Shown here piece after piece: positions 1 to 8,200 of a stretch of 64,000 bases of DNA. Positions within the stretch are counted from its first letter, which is position 1. Each line of letters begins with the position of its first letter. Source of the DNA: Minicystis rosea (GTDB lineage Bacteria > Myxococcota_A > Polyangia > Polyangiales > Polyangiaceae); the NCBI GenBank assembly GCA_001931535.1, contig CP016211.1, positions 5,811,573 through 5,875,572 of the forward strand. Reading direction: 5' to 3'. The notes below the pieces were generated by a model. That model was not told where the DNA came from, did not search any database, and saw only the letters and a list, made by a program, of their open reading frames with translations. A program made the translations under genes and the position numbers.

Positions 1-1
1 G

Positions 2-385
2 GATCAGGTCAAGGTCTTCCTCATGGACAAGGCCGCGCTCGATGCGATGGGCAACGCCTATGCGGATGAAGTCCTCTGGGAGGCGCGCCTCCATCCGAAG
101 ACGTTCGTGCGGAGCCTCTCCGAGGCGGAGATCGACGCGCTCCACGACGCCATCGTGAAGGTGCTCTCCAACGCTCGCGACGAGATCGCGCGCCGCGCGC
201 CGCCGCTCGATCAGAAGCTGCGCGACTTCCTCGTGGTGCGGAATCGTCACGGCGAGGCCTGCCCGCGGTGCGGCGCCAAGATTCGCAAAGCCGGCGTGCA
301 TGGGCACGACGCGTTCTTCTGCCCGGAGTGCCAACCCGACGAGCGCGGCGCGGCGATCGTCGACTTCCGCCGCGCGAAGAAGTGA
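2..385 (+). CDS. Fpg/Nei-family DNA glycosylase, C-terminal part (5' end outside window)
   Basis: The frame is open from base 2, so this is the 3' end of a longer gene. The visible residues cover the helix-two-turn-helix region (the GNAYADEVLWEARLHP stretch matches the GNIYADEALF-type block of formamidopyrimidine-DNA glycosylases) and a C-terminal zinc finger of pattern C-x2-C-x16-C-x2-C (CPRC ... CPEC). Family role: base-excision repair of oxidised purines or pyrimidines, with the catalytic N-terminal Pro/Glu outside the window. Oddity: the zinc-finger hairpin reads GHDAFFC where Fpg/Nei proteins usually have an Arg (GR-x-T-x-Y-C), so the DNA-phosphate-contacting Arg appears to be His. The stop overlaps the next gene by 4 bp, implying translational coupling. 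Confidence 0.85.
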   Translation, partial: DQVKVFLMDKAALDAMGNAYADEVLWEARLHPKTFVRSLSEAEIDALHDAIVKVLSNARDEIARRAPPLDQKLRDFLVVRNRHGEACPRCGAKIRKAGVHGHDAFFCPECQPDERGAAIVDFRRAKK

Positions 386-2760
386 CCGCCGTACGCGGAC
401 GAACGTGGCTGCGGGTCGCCGTCGTCTTCGCGGTGCTCGCGATCACGGGGCTCGCCCAGGCGGGGCGATGGGTAATCCCGCCGGGCCAAGAGGCGCTCGT
501 CGGACGGATGCTGGGCGGCGATCTGCCGGGCGGTTGTCGCTTCGCGGGCGCGTCGCTCGAGAAGACGCAGGTCCTCGCGCGGTATGCCTGTCCTGCCGGC
601 GAAGGGCGGCTCATGCTGCGCCATCCGAGCGACGCGAGGGACGCGGTCGTGCGATCGCAACAGCTCGCCGTCGTCGTCGCGACGGATGCTCCGGTACCGG
701 CCGCGCTGGTGACCGCGCTCGGTGAGCGGCTGCGCGCCGAAGAGAGCGCGTGGCGCTGGATGGCGGAGGGCCGATCGCTCGGACGCACGATGGAGGAAGC
801 CGGGCTCTCGGCGCGCACACGCAAGCTGGTGGTGCCGCTGGGCGCTGCGGCGGCCGTCGCGTTCGCGGCCACGCTCGCGGTCGCGCTGGCGATCGCGCGG
901 TGGATGGCGCGGCGGTCGCCGCCCGCGGAGACGAGCGCGAAGAATGGGCTCGACGATCTGCGCGCCGCAGCGGTGACCATCGCGGCGGCATTCGCGTTCC
1001 TGAAGATGACGTATCCGGCGGCGCCGGTGCATGCGGACACGACGCGCGATTTGCTCATGGCCGCGGATTGCCTCACGGGGCACGGGTGCGATCATGGGCC
1101 GCCGACGACGCTCGGGGTGATCGTGCAAGGCGCGCTGTGGACGCGCTGGCTCGCGCTGGGCCGAACGTTGGGGCTCGGGATTGGAGCGGTGCAGACGGCG
1201 ACGCATGCGCTGTTCGCGCTCTCGGCGGGCGTGGTGCTGCTCTCCGCGCGCCGGCGTTTCGGGCGCGATCTCGGGTGGCTCGCGGCGGCGCTCTACGTGA
1301 TTGGCGCGGCCACGTTGCTCGACGTGCCCATCCTTTGGAATCCATCGCTCGCGCCGCTGCCGCTCGCGATCTTTCATGCGCTCTTGGTCGAGCTCGCGTG
1401 GGATCGCGATGGTGACGGCGGCGCGGCGCGCTCGATCGCGCTCGCGGCCGGGGCCGCGTTCGGGCTGGCGCTGGCCATCGATTGCCATGTGCTCTTCGCC
1501 GTCCTGGTGCCCGTGTTGTTCGCTGCGATCGCCGGATCCGCGCGCCGGCCGTGGGCGGCGACGGTCACCGCTGCCGTCGTGTTGACGGGCACGCTGCTCG
1601 TCGATTCCCGCACCGCGTGGCGGGTGAATGCGCGCGCCTTCGTGGACGCGGGAGCCGCGTTGCCGCTCGCGGCGATGGTCGTGCTGGCGGCGGTGTGCGC
1701 GGCGATCGCGCGCCCACAGATCCTCGCGCTGCCGCCGCGATGGCGGGCGTTCGTATTCGTTGGAGCAGCAACGATTTACACGACGGGGGCCACCATCGCG
1801 CTGTTCGCGGTGCTCGGGCCGGCGGCGGGGCATCGCTATCTCGTGCCGGCCGTGCCCGGGCTCGCGCTCTGTGCAGCCGCGCTGGTGCGCGCCGGCGCGC
1901 GACGGGCGATCGCCGACGTCGAGCGCGTGACCGCCGTCGGTGCCGCGATCGCGCTCGTGGTGACGGCGGGTGTGCGGAGGACACGAGCGCCGATCGCCGC
2001 GGAATGGACGGTCGCCGAGGTCGAGGCGATCGCGGGCGAGGTGTATCGAAGGGCGCCTTCGTATCGAGAGGTGTTGGGACGAACGCGGGCGCGCACGCCG
2101 GTGGTGGTGCCGGCGCTCGGGATCTTCGAGCCGAGGACGCCGGCACAGGGAGGCGATCCGCGTGAGGAGATCCTGCTCTTCAGCATGGCGAAGGACCTCG
2201 CTCCACGCCGCAGCCCAAGCCTCACCGTGATGGACCTCGGAGCGCGAGCCGTCGTGATCGCGGGCGTGCAGCCGTTCCTCGAGCGATCGCGCGCCATGAT
2301 CTGCTTCGCACCGCGCGCCTTTGCGTCGGAAGAGATGGGCTGCGCCGACGGCAATCCGGCGCGCGAGGCGAGCGGCCCGGAGTCACCCGAGGAGCGGGCG
2401 TATCCAGCGCTTTCGGCGGCGCGCGAGGTGTTTCCACCGGAGGTCCTGCGTCGGTTCGGTGGGCTGCGACAAACGGTGAGCATGCCTGTGAGAGCGACAC
2501 CGGGAGCGGCTCATCGGGTGGTGTTGCTCGACGCAAGCTCGGGGTATCGCATCGAGAAGGTGACCGGGGTGAAGAGCCGCGGCGCGCTTCCAGGCATGCA
2601 GGTGACGATCGAGAGCGGCGAGGGTCGGGGCGAGCTCTTGATCGGGCGGGAGGACGGCGGCGAAGAGCGCGGCGATCGCTATTGGATCCCAATGATGATG
2701 GAGGTGCCGGAGGACGATGCCGAGCTCCTTCGGCTCATCGAGGACGCGCGCGTGCGCTGA
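382..2760 (+). CDS. Large polytopic membrane protein, possibly GT-C glycosyltransferase-like
   Basis: A 792-residue protein if translation starts at the GTG at 382, which overlaps the preceding stop (GTGA); upstream in-frame ATGs lie inside the glycosylase gene and are unlikely. One N-terminal hydrophobic segment (about residues 9-27) is followed by a soluble stretch to about residue 145, then a hydrophobic helix, then a long multi-spanning region of about ten predicted helices (residues 200-550) and a C-terminal soluble domain of about 240 residues. The loop after the first helix of the main membrane domain contains HADTTRD (Asp218, Asp222), which resembles the acidic loop of GT-C dolichyl-phosphate-mannose-type transferases (ArnT/PMT). 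That resemblance is the only functional hint. I do not recognise a precise family. Confidence 0.6.
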   Translation: MTAVRGRTWLRVAVVFAVLAITGLAQAGRWVIPPGQEALVGRMLGGDLPGGCRFAGASLEKTQVLARYACPAGEGRLMLRHPSDARDAVVRSQQLAVVVATDAPVPAALVTALGERLRAEESAWRWMAEGRSLGRTMEEAGLSARTRKLVVPLGAAAAVAFAATLAVALAIARWMARRSPPAETSAKNGLDDLRAAAVTIAAAFAFLKMTYPAAPVHADTTRDLLMAADCLTGHGCDHGPPTTLGVIVQGALWTRWLALGRTLGLGIGAVQTATHALFALSAGVVLLSARRRFGRDLGWLAAALYVIGAATLLDVPILWNPSLAPLPLAIFHALLVELAWDRDGDGGAARSIALAAGAAFGLALAIDCHVLFAVLVPVLFAAIAGSARRPWAATVTAAVVLTGTLLVDSRTAWRVNARAFVDAGAALPLAAMVVLAAVCAAIARPQILALPPRWRAFVFVGAATIYTTGATIALFAVLGPAAGHRYLVPAVPGLALCAAALVRAGARRAIADVERVTAVGAAIALVVTAGVRRTRAPIAAEWTVAEVEAIAGEVYRRAPSYREVLGRTRARTPVVVPALGIFEPRTPAQGGDPREEILLFSMAKDLAPRRSPSLTVMDLGARAVVIAGVQPFLERSRAMICFAPRAFASEEMGCADGNPAREASGPESPEERAYPALSAAREVFPPEVLRRFGGLRQTVSMPVRATPGAAHRVVLLDASSGYRIEKVTGVKSRGALPGMQVTIESGEGRGELLIGREDGGEERGDRYWIPMMMEVPEDDAELLRLIEDARVR

Positions 2761-2763
2761 TGA

Positions 2764-2780
2764 GCAAGCCTGACGCTTGC
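2764..2780. terminator. Short hairpin between convergent genes
   Basis: A perfect 6-bp stem GCAAGC/GCTTGC with a 5-nt loop lies in the 44-bp gap between the convergent membrane-protein and pbpC genes. There is no clear U tract, so terminator function is inferred from position only. Confidence 0.35.
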
Positions 2781-2804
2781 GCGTGATCGTGCACGCACGA
2801 GGAT

Positions 2805-5264
2805 TCAGTCGACGTCGATCTCGATCTCGTCCTGACCCATGCCGTCGACCTCGACGCGCATTCGGTGGTGTCCGGCGCGCAACGGCCAGGTGATCGCGAA
2901 GGGGGCACGGGCGGGGTGCACGATGCCGTCGATGACGAAGCGCACGTCGGTGATGCCGGCGGGGACGTCGGCGCGAATGCGGATCTCTTGGCGTGCGGAG
3001 CTGCTGGGATCGATCGCGAAGTGGGCGCCGTCCGTCGGGAAGGCGATTCGCAGGGCGCCGCGGGCGATCGATGACGAGCTCTCACCGGCCGACGGCGGGC
3101 ACAGCGGCGACCAGGCGTCGGGCACCAGCGGGCGGCCGGCGGCGCGGGCCCAGGCGGTGAGGCGAGCGTCGTAGCGCTCCAAGATGCGCGGCTCGACGAA
3201 GGCTTCGGAGCAGTCGCGGCCGGCGCGCAGGCCGTTGCGGCGATCGATGCGGACGCGCTCGTGCATGGTGCACGTGCTCGCGGGCGCGGTGCTGCGAGCG
3301 TTGTCGACGGCGAAGACTTCGCGGCGGCGATGCGGGCATGCTTCCGTGGGACGGGTGCCGGAGAGAGAGCACACCTCGGTCTCTTCGATGAGCTCCGCGG
3401 GGCGATCGAAGGCGCGCACGGGCCGGCCGCGTACGGCGGCAATCATGGCATCGTGGAACAAGGGGCCGGCGCCGCTCACGCCGCTCACGCCCTCCATCGG
3501 TGAGCCGTCGAAGTTGCCGACCCACACCGCGACGGTCACGTCAGGCGTGAAGCCGACCGTGTAGTTGTCGCGAAATGCCTTGGAGGTGCCCGTCTTCGCG
3601 GCCACGGGGAACGGGAGCTCGAGGACGTTGCCCTCGCCGAAGGAGGCGAGCCGCGCGGCCTTGTCGGCGAGGATGTCGGTGATGATCCACGAGGCGGCTT
3701 CGTCGAGGACGCGGCGCGGCTCGGCATGAGGCCATTCGATCGCAGCGCCGTCCTTGCCGGTGCCGGCCTTCACGGCGATCACCGGTCGGAGCACGCCGCC
3801 GCGCGCGAGGGTGGCGTAGGCGTTGGCGAGATCGAGGAGGCGTGCTTCGCCGTCGCCGAGCGCGATGGCGGCGCCGTAGAACGAAGGGTCTTCGGTGAGC
3901 GAGGCGAGGCCGAGATCACGCAGGCGCGTGAGCACGCGCGCGGGACCAAGCGCGTCGGCGGTCCACACGGCGGGCACGTTGTACGAGTTGGCGAGCGCTT
4001 CGCGCAGGCGCACAGGGCCGTGGAAGCGACCGTCGTAATTGTTCGGGCGGAAGGTGCCATCCTTGCTCGGGAGGATCAGCTCCACATCGGGGAGGACCGT
4101 GGCCGCGGTGAAGCCGAGCCGCGCGAGGGCCAGCTCGTAGACGAAGGGCTTGAGCGTCGAGCCGGGCTGCCGCGCGGCGAGCACGCCGTCGTTGTGACCG
4201 AGGCGCGCGAGGTCTTCGATGTCGGGAGAGCCGACGTAGGCGAGGATTTCGCCGGTCGCGTTCTCGAGGACGACGATCGATGCCGCGCTCACGTGCTTCG
4301 ACGAGAGGGCGCGCACGGTGCCCTCGGCGAGCACTTCGAGCTCGCGTTGCAGGCCGCGATCGATGGTGAGCGTGAGGGACGCGGCGCGGTTTCGCAGCGA
4401 GGCAAGCGCGGGATCGAGCGTGCCGGTCATGAGGGCGCGGACGAGGTGCGGTGCCCCCTGCCCCGAGCCCGCGCGGGAGATGACGATGGGCTCGGCCTTG
4501 GCGCTGTCGACGTCCGCGCGGGAGGCGAAGCCCGCGTCACGCATGCGGTCGAGCACGCGATCGCGACGGCGGCGCAGGCGATCGGTGCCCTTCTGCGGAT
4601 CGTAGACGGCGGGGCCGCGGGGGATGCCGGCGAGCGCGGCGACCTCGGCGAGCGAGAGATCCCGCGTGGCCTTGTCGAAATAGAAGCGGCTCGCGGCTTC
4701 GATGCCGCGCAGGCCGGGCCCGAAGGAGACGCGGTTCAAATACTGCTCGAGGATCTCCTGCTTCGAGAGCGAGGCCTCGATACGGAGCGCGAGCGCGGCT
4801 TCCATGAATTTGCCGCGCAGCGTGCGCGGGCGCTTCACCACGTTGCGCGCGAGCTGCTGCGTGATCGTGGAGGCGCCCGAGACGATGCGACCATGCGTGA
4901 CGAGCTGGCCCGCGGCGCGCAGGACGGCGAGGGGATCGACGCCGGGGTGATGAGCGAAGCGGCGATCCTCCGCGGCGAGGATGGCGCGCTGTGCGCGATC
5001 ACCGAGGCCTTCGAGCGGGACCCAGCGGGCGCGGATGCCGTCGTCGGCGCGCAGCTCGCGCAGCACGACGCCGTGGCGATCGCGAAGGACGACGCTGGTG
5101 GACGGGAGGACGTGGGCCGCGAGCTCGGGCGGCAGCGGCGTCATGGCGGCGGCCACGACGAGCGCGAGGCAAGGGGCGATCAGGGCGATCAGGATGAAGC
5201 CGAAAAGGCGGCGAAGGGACGGCCGTCGCGCGGAGAGGATGCGGCGGATCCGCGCGAGGGCCAT
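2805..5264 (-). CDS. pbpC: Penicillin-binding protein 1C (bifunctional transglycosylase/transpeptidase)
   Basis: An 819-residue class A PBP. An N-terminal membrane anchor (about residues 20-41) is followed by a GT51 glycosyltransferase domain with the catalytic ILAAEDRRFAHHPG block (Glu99) and STITQQLARN. The transpeptidase domain carries all three penicillin-binding motifs: S369-T-L-K372 (acyl-Ser and Lys), S427-Y-N and K557-T-G. The last ~90 residues (IRIAFPTDGAHF onwards) form the BiPBP C-terminal domain that distinguishes PBP1C from PBP1A/1B. The ATG lies 3 bp after the stop of the alpha-2-macroglobulin gene, the same gene pair as yfhM-pbpC in E. coli and many other bacteria. The two products are thought to cooperate at the periplasmic face, with PBP1C repairing wall where the macroglobulin traps invading proteases. 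Confidence 0.95.
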   Translation of the reverse strand: MALARIRRILSARRPSLRRLFGFILIALIAPCLALVVAAAMTPLPPELAAHVLPSTSVVLRDRHGVVLRELRADDGIRARWVPLEGLGDRAQRAILAAEDRRFAHHPGVDPLAVLRAAGQLVTHGRIVSGASTITQQLARNVVKRPRTLRGKFMEAALALRIEASLSKQEILEQYLNRVSFGPGLRGIEAASRFYFDKATRDLSLAEVAALAGIPRGPAVYDPQKGTDRLRRRRDRVLDRMRDAGFASRADVDSAKAEPIVISRAGSGQGAPHLVRALMTGTLDPALASLRNRAASLTLTIDRGLQRELEVLAEGTVRALSSKHVSAASIVVLENATGEILAYVGSPDIEDLARLGHNDGVLAARQPGSTLKPFVYELALARLGFTAATVLPDVELILPSKDGTFRPNNYDGRFHGPVRLREALANSYNVPAVWTADALGPARVLTRLRDLGLASLTEDPSFYGAAIALGDGEARLLDLANAYATLARGGVLRPVIAVKAGTGKDGAAIEWPHAEPRRVLDEAASWIITDILADKAARLASFGEGNVLELPFPVAAKTGTSKAFRDNYTVGFTPDVTVAVWVGNFDGSPMEGVSGVSGAGPLFHDAMIAAVRGRPVRAFDRPAELIEETEVCSLSGTRPTEACPHRRREVFAVDNARSTAPASTCTMHERVRIDRRNGLRAGRDCSEAFVEPRILERYDARLTAWARAAGRPLVPDAWSPLCPPSAGESSSSIARGALRIAFPTDGAHFAIDPSSSARQEIRIRADVPAGITDVRFVIDGIVHPARAPFAITWPLRAGHHRMRVEVDGMGQDEIEIDVD

Positions 5265-5267
5265 CGA

Positions 5268-8200
5268 TCACTTCGCGACGACGCGGATGGAGTCCGCGCC
5301 GGTCCGCCCGAAGACCTCGGGCGTGTACATCTCTTCGACCTTCGTCGGCGGGAGCACGAACGTGCCGAGCGACGTCGCGCGCGCGAGGTAGCGGTAATGG
5401 AACATGCCCGCGCCCATGTGATCGACGAAGAAGAGCACGCGATCGTCCCTGATTTCCCGCACGAAATGGCTGGGACGGTAGGCGCCGCCGGCGGCGATCT
5501 CGTCGTCGTCGCCGTCGTCGTCCGTGCCGCTCTGCGCGGCGGCGCGATCGACGTCGACCGACGCGCCCGTGGTGGCGAGGCGCGCGTCGACGGCCTCGAA
5601 CCCGGCCGGGAGCGGCTCGTCGATGACCACGAACGCGCGCGGTGATGGCGTGACCACCACGACGTCGCCGAGCACCAGATCACCCCCGCGGAAGGCCCGC
5701 GCGCTCGCGTCGGGGACGAGCTTGAGCGCCTCGGCGAGGGCCTCGGGCTTCACGGCACGGAGCGTCTTCTTCACGTAGAAGCCGCGCTCGAGCGCGTCCT
5801 TCGGCAGGGTCTTCTTCGCATAGCGGAGGCGCGCTTCGTAGAAGAGGCGACCCTGCCCTTCCACCGTGAAGCCGAGCGGCGCGCCTGCCATGGCCACGAG
5901 ACGCGCGGCGGGGACCTTGGCGCGCGGCTGCTCGAAGCTGCGGCCGCGGAAGGTCGCGCTCTGGATCTCGGCCTCGCCGATGAAGACGTGGGCCACGAAA
6001 TCGGGCTCCGTCTTCTCCTGGACCTTTCGGTAATCGTCGAGCGCGAGCAGGCTCCACGCGGTCTCCTGGGTGTTGCGCCAGGTGCCGCCCTTGCGCGCGC
6101 CGAGGAGGCCCATGGCGAGACGCGCGGCCATCGCATGCTCGGGCCGCGCGGCGAGCAGGGCCCGCAGGACGAGGGCCGACGTGCGCGTGTCCGAGTCCAT
6201 GAGCACGGCGTAGTGATCGCCGGTGTTCGTGGCGACGCGGGCCACGTTGCCGTCGAGGCGGACATTCCCTTCGAGCTCGGAGACCGCGCTGTCGATGCTC
6301 TTCGGATCGGACTTGCTCAGCACCATCGCGTGGAGGAGCTGGGCCTGCGCGAAGAGCGGCAGCTTCTCGCGACGCTCGAAGACGCGGGCCACGCGCCCGG
6401 GATCCGGCTGGCCGGCCTCGGCGAGCACGTCGAGGATGAAGGGCGCGCTCGCGAAGAGGATCTCGTTCTTCTCGAGGTTGCCGAGGTTGTCGCGCAGGTA
6501 CTGCGTCGCCGATTTGAGGCTCTGATCGGAGAGGGTGACGCCGCGCTGCTTGGCGATCGTCAGGCCCCAGAGCGCGTAGGCGGTGATCCACGGCGAGCTC
6601 TGATCCGACGCGGCCCACATGCCGAAGCCGCCGTCGCTGCGCTGATGCGTGAGGATCTCGGCCACCGTGCGGGCCACGGTGACGTCGAGGTCCTTGGGCA
6701 TCTCGACCTTGTAGTCGCGCGCGAGATCGCGGAGCGGCAGGAGCGGCACCAGGCGGCTCGTGAGCTGCTCGGTGCAACCGTAGGGATATTGCACGAGCTG
6801 CTCCATGCCGCTGCCGAGACCGACGAGCGCGGTCGAGGCGAGGCTCACGTCGAGGCCGCCCGTGTCGTCGCGGATGGCGGAGAGATCGCCGAGCTTCTCG
6901 GCCGCCTCGTGGGTCGTGTCGCCGTAGAGCGCCGCGGCCTCGAGCACCAAGGGAACCTTGATCTCGCGGGTGATCTCCACCCGATCCTCGGCGCCGCCGC
7001 CGTGCGCGCGGAACCCGATCTTGGCCGTGCCCGCGCGCGGCGCTTCCAGCGCGAAGCGCACCTCGGCGGATCCACCGGCGTCGAGATCGACGGCCTGCTT
7101 CGGCTCGCCTTTCACGGTCACGCCGTCCGCGGTGATCTCCACGTCGATGCGTGATCGCGCGAGGCCCTTCGAGGTCAGCACCACGCCGGCCTCGATGGCG
7201 TCGCCCGCGCGCATGAAGCGCGGGAACGCGGGCCGCGCCATGAGCGGGCGGCTGGCGACGACGCGATCCTCGCCGTAGCCGAAGCGATCGTCCTCGCTCG
7301 CGACCACGGCCATCACGCGGTACGTGGTGAGCGAGTCGGGGAGCTTGAAGCTCGCATGAACGCGGCCCGCGGCATCGGTGGCGAGCGCCGGGCCCCAGTA
7401 CGCGCTGGCGCGGAAGTCACGGCGCACGCCGTTGTCGCCGCCACCGCCGCCGCCGTCGAGGCCTTTGTCGATGCCGAGATCGGCGAGCGGGTTCTGCACC
7501 TTGGCGAGCGAGGCGCGTGCCTCGAGCGTGGCCACGCGGAGCGCCTGCGGCGCGCCGAAGGTGCTCACGGGATCGGGCGTCTTGTAGCCGATGAGCGAGA
7601 GCACCCCCTCGTCGACCGCATAGAGCGTGACCTCGCCGCGGGCCGGTTTTCCCGCGCGATCTTTGACCTCGACGTCGACCTCCAGCGTGTCGCCGGGACG
7701 CAGCTCGGTCTTGCCCGGCTTGACTGCGACCGAGAGCCGACGCGCTTCGGGGTTGATCGGCAGCGATGCATACCCGAGCCGGAATGCCGGCGCGCCCACG
7801 TCGGGAGCGCCGAGCTTCGCAGGCGGTGCTTTGCTGCGACCGCGCAGGAGGAGCACGGACACGAAGGCGTTGGGCCGGAGATCGTCGGTGATCGGAACCT
7901 CCACCGTCGGCATCGGGCCCGTGAGGGTGATCCGCCGCTGCGAGTACACGCCGCCGCGCTCGACGGTGACCAGCGCCTCAGCCGATTTGAAGGGCGATTT
8001 CACGAGCACGCGCGCGGTCTGTCCGACCTCGTAGCTCTTGCGATCGGCGACCAGCTCGACCTTCGACGTGTCGTTGTCGGGCCAGCTCGTCTCGCCGGCC
8101 TCGCTCGTCGCATAGAGCCCCGTGGACGCCGCGATGACGTTGCCGCGCCGATCCTTGGCGGAGGCGCGCACCAGGTAATAGCCCGGTCCGCTCGGCTGCA

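Noticed and set aside
3726..5645. Long open frame antisense to pbpC and the end of the macroglobulin gene
   Set aside because: Composition and Arg/Ala/Glu bias show it as a shadow of the strong codon bias on the other strand.
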